Made by a program: the position numbers and the translations under genes
Origin: Candidatus Saccharimonadota bacterium
GTDB taxonomy: Bacteria > Patescibacteriota > Saccharimonadia > Saccharimonadales > UBA4665
Length of the DNA: 48,816 nucleotides
Direction: 5' to 3'
Assembly (NCBI GenBank): GCA_020427985.1
Contig: JAGQNR010000006.1
Coordinates: 1-48,816 of the forward strand
Shown: positions 24,032 to 32,003 of the stretch, one piece after another
Position numbering within the stretch: position 1 is the stretch's first letter
How the letters are laid out: the number at the start of each line of letters is the position of its first letter
The notes under the pieces: model-generated
What the model was told of the DNA's origin: nothing
Databases searched by the model: none
What the model saw: only the letters and a program-made list of their open reading frames with translations

Positions 24032-24166
24032 ATGGAAGAAATAAAAGAAGTACCAGTAAAAGCTGTTACCACTTCAGATATTCATATACTTGCGACCCTA
24101 GCCCTACAAGAGGGCTTTGAACCGGTGCGTAATGAATCTGGAGAGATTATAGGAGCAAAATTTTGA
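24032..24166 (+). CDS. Small hypothetical protein, 44 aa
   Basis: A short acidic protein downstream of the attenuator, with no recognised domain. Predicted helix around residues 17-30 (DIHILATLALQEG) and a C-terminal beta-hairpin-like end. No clear promoter or Shine-Dalgarno sequence is visible at its ATG, so it probably depends on read-through of the attenuator. The stop overlaps the TTG start of the next frame (TTGA). Confidence 0.5.
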   Translation: MEEIKEVPVKAVTTSDIHILATLALQEGFEPVRNESGEIIGAKF

Positions 24167-24378
24167 ATTTAGGTAGTACAAAAGGACAACGGATAGCCGT
24201 GGTAACTGGGCAGAACAGTTGCAGTCGAGTAGAATCATGCTCCTTGGCCACAAATGAATCTTTAAGGCTCATTCGAAGAGACCTGTGTTTCCCAGTATTA
24301 AAGCTCCTCGGGGCGCTTACAGTCCACACTTCAGAAGACAGAATCGTAACTGCATGCCAAGAAGTGCGAGCAGAGTAG
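24163..24378 (+). CDS. Possible small protein, 71 aa, TTG start
   Basis: The TTG at 24163 overlaps the previous stop by four bases and has AGGAG (24151-24155) 7 nt upstream, a good ribosome-binding site. The 71-residue product is basic with five cysteines and no family I recognise. It ends just before the trpS promoter. The region might instead be untranslated leader; the TTGA overlap with a proper AGGAG tips me toward coding. Confidence 0.45.
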   Translation: MNLGSTKGQRIAVVTGQNSCSRVESCSLATNESLRLIRRDLCFPVLKLLGALTVHTSEDRIVTACQEVRAE

Positions 24379-24396
24379 GGTATACTAGGTATAGTT

Positions 24397-25440
24397 ATGG
24401 ATAGACCAGTTATTCTAACCGGACTTCGCGCCAACAATGATTTGCATATTGGTAATTACTTTGGTGCACTGCTGCCAATTGTTGACATGGCAAATCGCCG
24501 GGCGGGAGCTTACGAGGTGCACCTTTTTGTTCCTGACCTGCATAGTTTTACTACCCCTATTGACCATAGCCTGCTGCAGGCGCAGATTATGCATAATCTT
24601 AAGTTGTTTGTAGCCGCCGGGTTGCCGCTTGATAACCCTAATGTGCATATTTACCGACAAAGTTACATTCCAGCACACAGCGAACTGGCGATTATTCTTA
24701 ATTCATTCACAGGCATGGGACAGCTCGGCCGAATGACACAGTATAAGGACAAGTCGGGTAAGCTTGGTGATGACATTGTAAGCGTTGGATTGTTTGACTA
24801 TCCAGTACTGATGGCGGCCGATATATTGTTGTATGGTACGCAGTATGTACCTGTTGGAGATGATCAAACTCAACACCTAGAATTTGCTCGGGATATTGCT
24901 GAACGTATGAACAGCAAATTTGCGACAGAACTTTTTATTGTACCCGAGCCAGTTGCCAAACAACGTGAGTTCTTTGGTGGGGCAACTGGTCAGCCAAAAG
25001 GCTTACGTATCAAAGACCTTATCGACCCTACCAAAAAAATGAGTAAAAGCGATGAATCAGGCCGGGGAATTATATTCTTAGGCGATACACCGGAAGCGGC
25101 GGTCAAAAAGATTATGGGGGCAACTACCGATAGTCTTGGCGCAGTGAATCTAGACCCAGACAATCAGCCGGGTATTGCAAACTTACTGCAAATTGTCGCG
25201 CTCTTAAGTAATCAGTCTCTTGACACGGTAGCTGAAATGCATCAAGGCCAGACCGAGTATGGTACTTTCAAAAAGCAGGTCGCCGAAGCCGTCCAGGCGT
25301 TTTTGGTAGACTTTCAGGCTCGACTTGCTGCTGTTGACGAAGTGAAACTACTAGAGAAGCTTTTGGCATCCGAAACAAAAATGAACGACGTCGCGAATGA
25401 AACCCTGCTTCGAGTGCAAGCTGCTGTAGGATTACGCTAA
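24397..25440 (+). CDS. trpS: Tryptophanyl-tRNA synthetase
   Basis: 347 residues. The class-I HIGH-type motif appears as HIGN at residues 17-20 and KMSKS at 214-218, with GDDQTQHLEFARDIAERMN of the TrpRS family between them. It charges tRNA-Trp with tryptophan using ATP. TATACT (24381-24386) and TATAGT (24390-24395) lie directly upstream, giving a very short leader. It may also be reached by read-through from the attenuated promoter at 23843, whose leader peptide contains a Trp codon. Confidence 0.95.
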   Translation: MDRPVILTGLRANNDLHIGNYFGALLPIVDMANRRAGAYEVHLFVPDLHSFTTPIDHSLLQAQIMHNLKLFVAAGLPLDNPNVHIYRQSYIPAHSELAIILNSFTGMGQLGRMTQYKDKSGKLGDDIVSVGLFDYPVLMAADILLYGTQYVPVGDDQTQHLEFARDIAERMNSKFATELFIVPEPVAKQREFFGGATGQPKGLRIKDLIDPTKKMSKSDESGRGIIFLGDTPEAAVKKIMGATTDSLGAVNLDPDNQPGIANLLQIVALLSNQSLDTVAEMHQGQTEYGTFKKQVAEAVQAFLVDFQARLAAVDEVKLLEKLLASETKMNDVANETLLRVQAAVGLR

Positions 25441-25467
25441 TCGGCCAAGGCTTGATACACTGATAGT

Positions 25468-26328
25468 ATGGCAAATCTTGAGGTAACAAGAGCTAAGCGG
25501 CTCGATCAAAAGGTCGTAGAACTGTTTCCGATGCTTAGCCGTGCTTTTGCGGCCAAGCTCATTGCTGAAGGCAAGATAAGGGTAAACGACGAAGTCGAGG
25601 TTAAGCCCGGCTACAAACTTCGGACTGCAGATACGGTTACGGTCGAGTATTCACCGGCCGAAGAGGTAAGTGTGCCAGAGATTGAGCTCGAGATACTGTA
25701 TGAAGATGACAACTGTATCGTGATTAATAAGCCAGTTGGCGTACTTTCACATAGCAAAGGGGCTTATAACCCCGAAGCTACCGTTGCGACATGGCTGCGT
25801 AGTCGATTACATGGTTTAGCAGGAGAGCGGGGTGGGATTGTCCATCGCCTAGACAGAGCCACTAGTGGTGTGATGATATGCGCTAAGAATCCAGAAGCAC
25901 TGAGCTGGCTGCAAAAACAGTTCTCACAGCGCCGGGTTAAAAAAACTTACAATGCTGTTATTAGGGGTAAGTTATCGCCCGAAGCGGCGGTCATTGATAT
26001 GCCAATTGAACGCAATCCTAAGGCACCAGCAACTTTTAGAGTGGGTTTGCAGGGCAAGCATGCCATTACTAAATATGATGCACTCGAGGTGGGCAACAAT
26101 TACTCGCTCGTAAAGTTACAGCCCGAAACCGGCCGGACTCACCAGCTCAGAGTGCATTTGGCACACCTGGGTCACCCAATTATAGGAGATACCTTTTATC
26201 AGGGAGAACCGGCCGAACGTCTTTATTTGCATGCTGTAAGCCTAGAGGTCACCTTACCTACAAGCCATGAACGTAAAGTCTTTGAAACTTCGTTACCAGC
26301 TGTCTTCCGCCAAAAGGTCAAACTGTGA
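25468..26328 (+). CDS. RluD/RluA-family pseudouridine synthase
   Basis: 286 residues: an N-terminal S4 RNA-binding domain (about 15-62; FAAKLIAEGKIRVND) and a catalytic domain with HRLDRATSG, Asp129 being the nucleophile. GRTHQLRVHLAHLGHPIIGD near residue 215-235 is also typical. It isomerises uridine in rRNA, probably 23S helix 69 if it is RluD, though the target cannot be decided from sequence. TACACT (25456-25461) ends 6 nt before the ATG. Confidence 0.92.
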   Translation: MANLEVTRAKRLDQKVVELFPMLSRAFAAKLIAEGKIRVNDEVEVKPGYKLRTADTVTVEYSPAEEVSVPEIELEILYEDDNCIVINKPVGVLSHSKGAYNPEATVATWLRSRLHGLAGERGGIVHRLDRATSGVMICAKNPEALSWLQKQFSQRRVKKTYNAVIRGKLSPEAAVIDMPIERNPKAPATFRVGLQGKHAITKYDALEVGNNYSLVKLQPETGRTHQLRVHLAHLGHPIIGDTFYQGEPAERLYLHAVSLEVTLPTSHERKVFETSLPAVFRQKVKL

Positions 26329-27176
26329 CGCTGCAAAACTCATTTGTTTTGCATCCTGATACTGCCCAGGAACTGGCAGTCACAATGCAACATCCGACAC
26401 ATGCCATATTACTATGGGGACCAAATGGTCTAGGCAAGACTTTGTTGGCACATCAGCTTGCAACCGAATGGCTTCAAGCTGATGCAACTGCGAAAGCATT
26501 TATACGAACCCTTAGGCCGCAAAAGGGTGTTATTCCAATCGAATCAGTCAGAGAACTAGCCGGTTTTTTTTCACTTAAGGCGGCTTCAAGTAGTGAGGTG
26601 AATCGGGTAGTTATTATTGAAGACGCCGAAACCCTTAGCTTGCCAGCACAGCATGCCCTTTTAAAACAGCTAGAAGAACCCCCAAAAGGAGTAGTGCTAC
26701 TGCTAACCGCTACTTTACCACGGCTTTTACTACCAACTATTCGATCGCGCGTTCAGCAAATACACATCCAAAAACCGCCTTTATCGCAAATAGTTAGTCA
26801 TTTTGCCCGACAGGGGTATGCTACGAACGAAGTCGAAAAGGCCTACAAGATGTTCGACGGTAATATCTCGCGCATGCAAATGCTGCTTTCTGCCAAAGTA
26901 GAAACTGATTACTTTACTACCGCCAAGCACATCTTACAGCAAGGCCGGTTTGAACGTCTTAGCATGATAGATAGTGAACTTAAGGACAAAAGCATCGCCC
27001 TTGCCACACTTCGGGCATTAACGCAAATTGCAGACACAGGGCTCATGCAGGCAAGTAGCCAGGAGCAGCTTAAGAAATGGCAAAAGGTTTTGGCGGCCGT
27101 TCACACTGCCAATGGTGCCATGACAACAAATACTAACACAAAGCTTGTTTTAACTGAGCTCATGCTCACTCTGTAG
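26325..27176 (+). CDS. holB: DNA polymerase III delta-prime-like clamp-loader ATPase
   Basis: 283 residues with a Walker A P-loop (GPNGLGKT, about 32-39), a degenerate Walker B (VVIIEDAETLS), the LLKQLEEPP motif of clamp-loader subunits and IRSRVQQ. These are the marks of the delta-prime subunit, which helps gamma/tau load the sliding clamp. The zinc-binding cysteines of many HolB/DnaX proteins are absent. GTG start overlaps the previous stop by four bases (GTGA). Short for the family (about 320). Confidence 0.82.
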   Translation: MTLQNSFVLHPDTAQELAVTMQHPTHAILLWGPNGLGKTLLAHQLATEWLQADATAKAFIRTLRPQKGVIPIESVRELAGFFSLKAASSSEVNRVVIIEDAETLSLPAQHALLKQLEEPPKGVVLLLTATLPRLLLPTIRSRVQQIHIQKPPLSQIVSHFARQGYATNEVEKAYKMFDGNISRMQMLLSAKVETDYFTTAKHILQQGRFERLSMIDSELKDKSIALATLRALTQIADTGLMQASSQEQLKKWQKVLAAVHTANGAMTTNTNTKLVLTELMLTL

Positions 27177-27199
27177 TATGCTATAATTGAGCCTATACT

Positions 27200-27853
27200 A
27201 TGTACGAACTTATTGTAGTTGCACTGTTCGGTGTGTTTGGGATTGCCAATTCCAAAATAAAGAATGCCGATGATGACCTAGTCAGTCGCCGAGTGGGCGA
27301 CAAAATTGGTAAGCTTTGGGATGTTGCTCATCAAGGCATGCGTGAAAACCGTTTCTTGCGCGCCGAGAAAGCGCTCCTTACCATACTTAAGATTGATGAA
27401 AAAAATGCTGCAGCCTATAACCGTCTAGGCATTTTGTATGCTAAACAAAAAGAATATCGTGATGCGATTGATTGTTTTGAAATAGCTAGCTCTATAGAGG
27501 CAACTCCATCAAGTTTGCACAACCTAGGTCTGATTTATTACGAAACCGAAAATTACGAAAAAGCCGGCATTGCATTTGAGCAGGCGCTCAAGCTCGAGGA
27601 GGACTTGGCTGCTCGACATGTTGCCTATGCCAAGGTCAATGAGAAGCTTGGCAACGAAAAGCTCATGTTCAAAGCACTGGAGCGGGCGGTCGAACTTGAG
27701 CCCAACCGCGAGACCTATTCACTTCTTAAGAAAGCATTCGAAGAACGAGGCATGCAATCCCAGGCCGATGACATCGACGAAAAACTCAAAAAACTCATAG
27801 TGCCGTCTGGCAAGCCAAAACGCATCCTTCGTCCTCGCAAAGTTGTTATTTAA
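27200..27853 (+). CDS. Membrane-anchored TPR-repeat protein
   Basis: 217 residues: an N-terminal hydrophobic segment (2-17) and at least three tetratricopeptide repeats at about residues 42-170 (NAAAYNRLGILYAKQKEYRDAIDCFE and the following units), then a basic tail. TPR domains mediate protein-protein contacts; the partner is unknown. TATAAT (27182-27187) and TATACT (27194-27199) precede the ATG closely. Confidence 0.85.
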   Translation: MYELIVVALFGVFGIANSKIKNADDDLVSRRVGDKIGKLWDVAHQGMRENRFLRAEKALLTILKIDEKNAAAYNRLGILYAKQKEYRDAIDCFEIASSIEATPSSLHNLGLIYYETENYEKAGIAFEQALKLEEDLAARHVAYAKVNEKLGNEKLMFKALERAVELEPNRETYSLLKKAFEERGMQSQADDIDEKLKKLIVPSGKPKRILRPRKVVI

Positions 27854-27873
27854 CAGTAGAATATACCGATAGC

Positions 27874-27902
27874 TTGCCGTATAGTCGGTGTTTTGCTACA
27901 CT
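27874..27902 (+). promoter_or_regulatory. Promoter left on the truncated tRNA-Thr copy
   Basis: TTGCCG (27874-27879), 17-nt spacer, TACACT (27897-27902), predicted start near 27909, 11 nt before the tRNA 5' end. This is probably the original promoter of tRNA-Thr(TGT), now transcribing a half tRNA into the element. Confidence 0.6.
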
Positions 27903-27917
27903 AGGCTCTGACATGGC

Positions 27918-27948
27918 GTGCCGCCTTAGCTCAGTGGTAGAGCAACGG
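27918..27948 (+). repeat. Left attachment repeat (tRNA-Thr 5' half)
   Basis: Identical over 31 bases to 33479-33509. The tRNA sequence starts at 27920 and breaks off in the anticodon stem, after ACGG; what follows no longer pairs. Confidence 0.85.
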
Positions 27949-28280
27949 ATTTAGCATGGCAAAAAATGGATTATTAAACAGCGTAATGATGCGACAGCGG
28001 AACAGACGGACTTATAGTCATCTATAGTCTAAAGCTTTCGGGAGCACGGGGCGTAATACAGATCATCGCTTATTTCTAGCATTTTTGGTATAATTAGAAC
28101 CATAGTACGCCTATACGCCCACTGCACACTCAGCGGCGTCTCTCTACCTAGGAAAGGTGAGTTATGACTACTGGAAAAACAGTGTTGCGGCTAACAGGCT
28201 ATCCTCTTAGATAAACCCATACCGGAAAAACGATTGTGGCGACGCTACGTTGAACATTTACAAATCTAAGTGTTTTACTT

Positions 28281-28315
28281 AGCGCATCTTAACAATTTGG
28301 AGTTTTTAGGGAAGC
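28281..28315 (+). repeat. Left inverted repeat of the secreted-protein cassette
   Basis: Aligned with the reverse complement of 29478-29508, 29 of 31 positions match, with two 2-base gaps. The core ATTTGGAGTTTTTA is identical. Confidence 0.75.
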
Positions 28316-28348
28316 TTACCTCGTTTCTAGCCTGAGGCTACTCTACCA

Positions 28349-28377
28349 TTGACAATTTTACAATAGTGTGGTAATGT
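28349..28377 (+). promoter_or_regulatory. Leaderless promoter of the secreted pair
   Basis: Perfect TTGACA (28349-28354), 17-nt spacer, TAATGT (28372-28377), ATG after 6 nt. Confidence 0.8.
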
Positions 28378-28383
28378 GACAAT

Positions 28384-28923
28384 ATGAATAAAATGCAAAT
28401 TGGTGGATTGATAGTGATAACTTTGTCAGTTTTGTCCCTCACACTAGGCAGTGCTCTTACAAGAGCAGATAATGAAAATCCGAGCACGGCGGTGGAAGTA
28501 ACATCCACTTCTGAGCAGCCTAAGATAACAGAGAATGCATCTGCTGCTTCGCGTGCTTCTGTCGATAATACCTCGCCACAAGTAAGTGCGAAGCCTTCAT
28601 CTTCACAGAAGACTAAGTTTGTTAGATGTGACTATACCCAGATTCCAGCACTACCGAACGTAACAGTTTACACCACAGCTCTAGACGAAGGCAAAACTGC
28701 AACTTACAACGGTAACGAAGGCATAAAGAAAGTCTGTGATGACGGGACGGCCGAAGTACTACTTGAGCCGACTGCAGGAGAGATAAGAGTTGGAACATAT
28801 GTCCCCCCAGAGCGAGTTCCGTATCAGAGTACGGTAACAGCAGGCTCAAGCAGCGCTTGTATTTACCCTGGCACTCTTGGCTACTCACAAATTGCAACTT
28901 ACCAAAACTATTGCGGTAGGTAG
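28384..28923 (+). CDS. Secreted protein with a G5-like domain
   Basis: 179 residues. N-terminal signal peptide or anchor (residues 7-27), a Ser/Thr/Pro/Ala-rich linker (30-75), then a region resembling a G5 domain (about 85-155: YTTALDEGKTATYNGNEG, followed by EIRVGTYVPPERVPY). Four cysteines in the exported part could form disulfides. G5 domains occur in cell-wall-binding proteins. Probably co-transcribed with the CAP protein that starts 2 nt after its stop. Confidence 0.7.
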   Translation: MNKMQIGGLIVITLSVLSLTLGSALTRADNENPSTAVEVTSTSEQPKITENASAASRASVDNTSPQVSAKPSSSQKTKFVRCDYTQIPALPNVTVYTTALDEGKTATYNGNEGIKKVCDDGTAEVLLEPTAGEIRVGTYVPPERVPYQSTVTAGSSSACIYPGTLGYSQIATYQNYCGR

Positions 28924-28925
28924 TA

Positions 28926-29477
28926 ATGAAAAGCATATGGAAATTTGGTGTCGCAGTAATCACACTGTCAGTACTTGCCATAGTCGCCACCAACCAAAAT
29001 ATGCCGTGGATGCAGAAACAAGTTGTCGCAGAGAAGCCTGTTGAGAAGCAAGTAGTAATAGATAAATCCCCCCATCTCGATATTGAAAAGATATTTTCTC
29101 TGGTGAATGAGGAACGAAGCAAAGTGGGCCTTACACTACTTGTCCGTGACCCTATGTTAGACAAGTCAGCAGCAGACAAGTGTGCCGATATGGTAGCAAA
29201 AGACTACTGGAGTCATAAAGGGCCAGATGGATTAGAAGCTTGGTATTTTGTAAAAAAGTATAACTATTACAATGAGGCGGGCGAAAATCTTGCATATGGT
29301 TTTAGGAACGAGCAAAGCTTAGTGGAAGGATGGATGAAAAGCCCCGGACATAAAGAGAATATTGTTAAGCCCACGTTTACAAATGTTGGCTATGCAGAAT
29401 GTGAATACTCACCAAGTTCCAAACAGGGTGAAGGGACTTTAATAGTTCAACACTTTGCTGACAACCCTTTTAACTAG
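28926..29477 (+). CDS. Secreted CAP (SCP/PR1-like) domain protein
   Basis: 183 residues: N-terminal hydrophobic anchor (about 5-23) and a CAP domain (about 55-175) with LVNEERSKVGL, the SHKGPDG histidine, AGENLAYG and GWMKSPGHKENI, the standard CAP signatures including both conserved histidines. CAP proteins are extracellular; in bacteria their function is mostly unknown (cell-surface or wall-associated). With the G5-like partner it suggests a surface pair acting on the host or wall, carried as cargo by the element. Confidence 0.9.
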   Translation: MKSIWKFGVAVITLSVLAIVATNQNMPWMQKQVVAEKPVEKQVVIDKSPHLDIEKIFSLVNEERSKVGLTLLVRDPMLDKSAADKCADMVAKDYWSHKGPDGLEAWYFVKKYNYYNEAGENLAYGFRNEQSLVEGWMKSPGHKENIVKPTFTNVGYAECEYSPSSKQGEGTLIVQHFADNPFN

Positions 29478-29508
29478 GCTTTCGTAAAAACTCCAAATTT
29501 AAGACGCT
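29478..29508 (-). repeat. Right inverted repeat of the secreted-protein cassette
   Basis: Begins directly after the CAP stop codon; see the left copy at 28281-28315. Confidence 0.75.
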
Positions 29509-29530
29509 AGACACAACTGACTTAGCGGAC

Positions 29531-29545
29531 TTTGACATTGTCAAA
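29531..29545. promoter_or_regulatory. Palindrome upstream of the phage-like genes
   Basis: TTTGAC-ATT-GTCAAA, perfect 6-bp arms, 29 nt before the ATG of the next gene. It could be an operator; the TTGACA inside also resembles a -35 box, but no -10 box follows at the right distance. Confidence 0.4.
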
Positions 29546-29573
29546 TTCCTCTGTCAGAGAAGGAGTTTTTCTT

Positions 29574-30671
29574 ATGGGCTCAGGCTTATTTGGAACAAAT
29601 ATTCTTAAAGGCCACGGCTTCTTTGGTTTTGACCCAACACCAAGTACCTCAGTGGTCGGAACCGTTAGGGGAGCATCAAAGGCGCTATCGAATGGTCAGG
29701 GCTACTCTGGCTGGGCTCCAGACACAAACTATGTTGCTCCTGTCGCCCCAAAGGATAACGGTGGCGGCAATACCGACCCTAACAATCAAAACCCCGCAGG
29801 CTGGGTGCTAGGTGATGCTACAAACACAAGCAACAGCTCCGGTGGTTATTCCAACGGTTACGCAGCCGAGGATGTAAACAACATAAACAGCCAGCTCAGT
29901 CGGACTGATGCGCTCCTTAATTCTCTGGGAGTCACTAGAGGTGTAGGACTGCAAAATATAGAGAACGAGTACGGGAAGAATGTAGACCGCGCTCGTAACG
30001 GTCAAGAGCAATTTAATCGTGACCTAAACATCCGCCGTGACGATAACTCACGAAACAAAGAAAACTCCTTGAACCGTATCAATACTGACGCAGAGAATAA
30101 GTACAACTCAGTCATGCGTATGCTCGGAATTAGAGGTGCTGGGATGTCTAGTGCTTCTCAGGTGCTCGCCCCTCATGCAATCGCTCAGATGGCTGGCAAC
30201 CAACGTGCTGACCAGTTTGATACCTATGGCCGTAATGACCGCGGAATAACGATTGCACAGCAAGACAGTGACTTGAAGTATAAGAACCTCTTTGACGACC
30301 TCCTCGGCCAGCGTGACACTAAGCGGAACGACTTTGAGCAAAGTATCATCAACCAGCAGAACGACATATACGGTACTCAGGCTAACCTCCGTGCCCAACT
30401 TGATGCTGCGAAAGGTGGAACTGGTAAGGCTGCGTATCAAGAGTACAATGACCGCTTAGGCCGCAACCAAGTAACCTTAGACGACCTCATCAGGGCCAGT
30501 CAAACTCCTGCATACAACTACAAAGCTGTAGACACAACTGCTCCAAACCTAGACCAGTACACCGCTGACCCACTGGCAGTCGAAGCACAGGGAGCTGATG
30601 ACCCAACTGCATCAGAAGTAAACGCATATTTGCCATGGCTGCAGCGTAAACAAAAACTTGGTTTGTACTAG
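29574..30671 (+). CDS. Phage-structural-like protein, 365 aa
   Basis: The N-terminal part (to about residue 110) is Gly/Ser/Asn/Pro-rich; the middle (about 110-300) is a long, highly charged helical region rich in Asn, Arg, Asp and Gln. No enzyme motif. Such composition and the neighbourhood suggest a virion-associated or internal protein, but no family is recognised. ATG 29574 has AAGGAG 8 nt upstream and is preferred to the TTG at 29532. Confidence 0.6.
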   Translation: MGSGLFGTNILKGHGFFGFDPTPSTSVVGTVRGASKALSNGQGYSGWAPDTNYVAPVAPKDNGGGNTDPNNQNPAGWVLGDATNTSNSSGGYSNGYAAEDVNNINSQLSRTDALLNSLGVTRGVGLQNIENEYGKNVDRARNGQEQFNRDLNIRRDDNSRNKENSLNRINTDAENKYNSVMRMLGIRGAGMSSASQVLAPHAIAQMAGNQRADQFDTYGRNDRGITIAQQDSDLKYKNLFDDLLGQRDTKRNDFEQSIINQQNDIYGTQANLRAQLDAAKGGTGKAAYQEYNDRLGRNQVTLDDLIRASQTPAYNYKAVDTTAPNLDQYTADPLAVEAQGADDPTASEVNAYLPWLQRKQKLGLY

Positions 30672-30683
30672 AAAGGAGTCAAC

Positions 30684-32003
30684 ATGGCTTCATTTCTAAA
30701 CAAAGTCTGGTCAGGTTTAGATGTTTGGGATAAAAAGGAAAACGAGCAGCAACGTAAACAGTTCGCTGCTCCTCGGCCGCAACCTGCACGAGCGCCTAAC
30801 CCAAATAATCAACCTGGGTTTCAGATTACCAACAATAGTCTTGCCAGAGGCTTAAGCAGAGGTTTCGACCAACTAAACCCCTTTGACGGTGGCAAGACAT
30901 GGAAACAGCGAACGCCTACTATGCCAAAGCTTTCTACTGTACACCAGCTAACGCATAACGGTGCTACAAACATGCTTGGAGATAGCGTAGTGAAGCCAAC
31001 TATACGCATGGGGCTAGCAGTAAACCAGGGGATAGGCAACCTAGAGCTTAAGTTGGCTGGCCGCAAGACACAAAATGCCGAAGATTACTTCAACATGCCC
31101 GGAACGCGGATGCTGCAGCAAAAAACGGGCTATACGGGTACCAAGCGTCAAATAGCTGGCGACACTATCACAACAGCCGCAAATGTAGCTATGCCGGGCA
31201 GTTCCAAGGCGCTCAATGCTGGCATATCTAAAACTAGCGCGAAAGTTGTGCCTAAAGTCATTCAAAAAGCTACCCCGCAAGTATTTAAAACCGTAGCACC
31301 AAAAGTAGTAGGTAATGCTGTAGTAGGTGGTACCGGTGGCGCGGTATCGAATGTGGGGGCCCTCGTTTCAAGTAATGACCCATTAAATAGGCAAACGATA
31401 CTAAAAAGCGCCAAAGATGGTGCTATTACTGGTGCAGCTATAGGTGGAGCGCTTCCAATTGCCGCGCCCTTGGCCAAGGCCGGAGGAAAAGCAACGGTAC
31501 GGGGAGCAAAAATAATTGATGCACAAGCTAAGGGTGCACCAAAACGACAGGCTCAAGATGTGGTAGCAAATAGGAACATGAGGCAGGCCGATGCTATTAG
31601 GCTGCAAGCACGTGAAGATATAAGAGTCGCTAATGCAAATAAACTGCCACAAGGCCACCCTTTACGGCGTAACGCGGCTGCCAAACTTAAAAAAGCCGAC
31701 ACGCTACAAATGAGCGTGTTACCGGCTCAACGCAACAAAGTTCAGAAAGTTACTGACAGATTTTTCACCGGTGGCGGATTAAGTATGTCAAGGATTACAG
31801 AAGATAATCTTCCCACATCTCAGTCTTCTCAACCTTTGGCAATGGGTACTTCCACCAAACATACACCACCGCAAACGGCCAAGACAGCCAGTATATCGGC
31901 CAAAAAACAAAAAGGCGCACAAGCAAATAACCTAAGCGTTTCATCTGTAGGTAGTGTAGACCCAAAGACGAATAACATCAACCAAGGTAATACACCCCCG
32001 TAA
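30684..32003 (+). CDS. Putative virion-associated protein, 439 aa
   Basis: AAAGGAG precedes ATG 30684, 12 nt after the previous stop. The N-terminal 60 residues are Gln/Asn/Pro-rich; about residues 150-280 form an Ala/Gly/Val-rich region with two GGA-type hydrophobic stretches (NAVVGGTGGAVSNVG, GAITGAAIGGALPIAAP), which might insert into membranes; the C-terminal part is Gln/Ser/Thr-rich. This pattern is seen in phage internal or ejection proteins. The last codons overlap another open frame, suggesting a deletion junction near 31991-32003. Confidence 0.55.
   Translation: MASFLNKVWSGLDVWDKKENEQQRKQFAAPRPQPARAPNPNNQPGFQITNNSLARGLSRGFDQLNPFDGGKTWKQRTPTMPKLSTVHQLTHNGATNMLGDSVVKPTIRMGLAVNQGIGNLELKLAGRKTQNAEDYFNMPGTRMLQQKTGYTGTKRQIAGDTITTAANVAMPGSSKALNAGISKTSAKVVPKVIQKATPQVFKTVAPKVVGNAVVGGTGGAVSNVGALVSSNDPLNRQTILKSAKDGAITGAAIGGALPIAAPLAKAGGKATVRGAKIIDAQAKGAPKRQAQDVVANRNMRQADAIRLQAREDIRVANANKLPQGHPLRRNAAAKLKKADTLQMSVLPAQRNKVQKVTDRFFTGGGLSMSRITEDNLPTSQSSQPLAMGTSTKHTPPQTAKTASISAKKQKGAQANNLSVSSVGSVDPKTNNINQGNTPP

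Larger units (their letters stand above)
27949..28383 (+). other. Noncoding left arm of the element
   Basis: About 430 bases without a convincing gene. It holds a TATAAT at 28089-28094, a 16-codon frame at 28164-28214 behind GGAAAGGTGAG, a CTAAGT/ACTTAG hairpin (28266-28282), the left inverted repeat of the inner cassette (28281-28315) and the promoter of the next gene (28349-28377). I see no known structural RNA in it. Confidence 0.5.

Noticed and set aside
24147-24437. Minus-strand frame opposite the 71-aa gene
   Set aside because: It runs into trpS, has no promoter or ribosome-binding site, and the plus-strand frame has a good AGGAG site.
27949-28383. Known structural RNA or coding gene in the left arm of the element
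   Set aside because: No motifs of RNase P, tmRNA or SRP RNA were recognised; the 16-codon frame at 28164 has a ribosome-binding site but nothing else in support.
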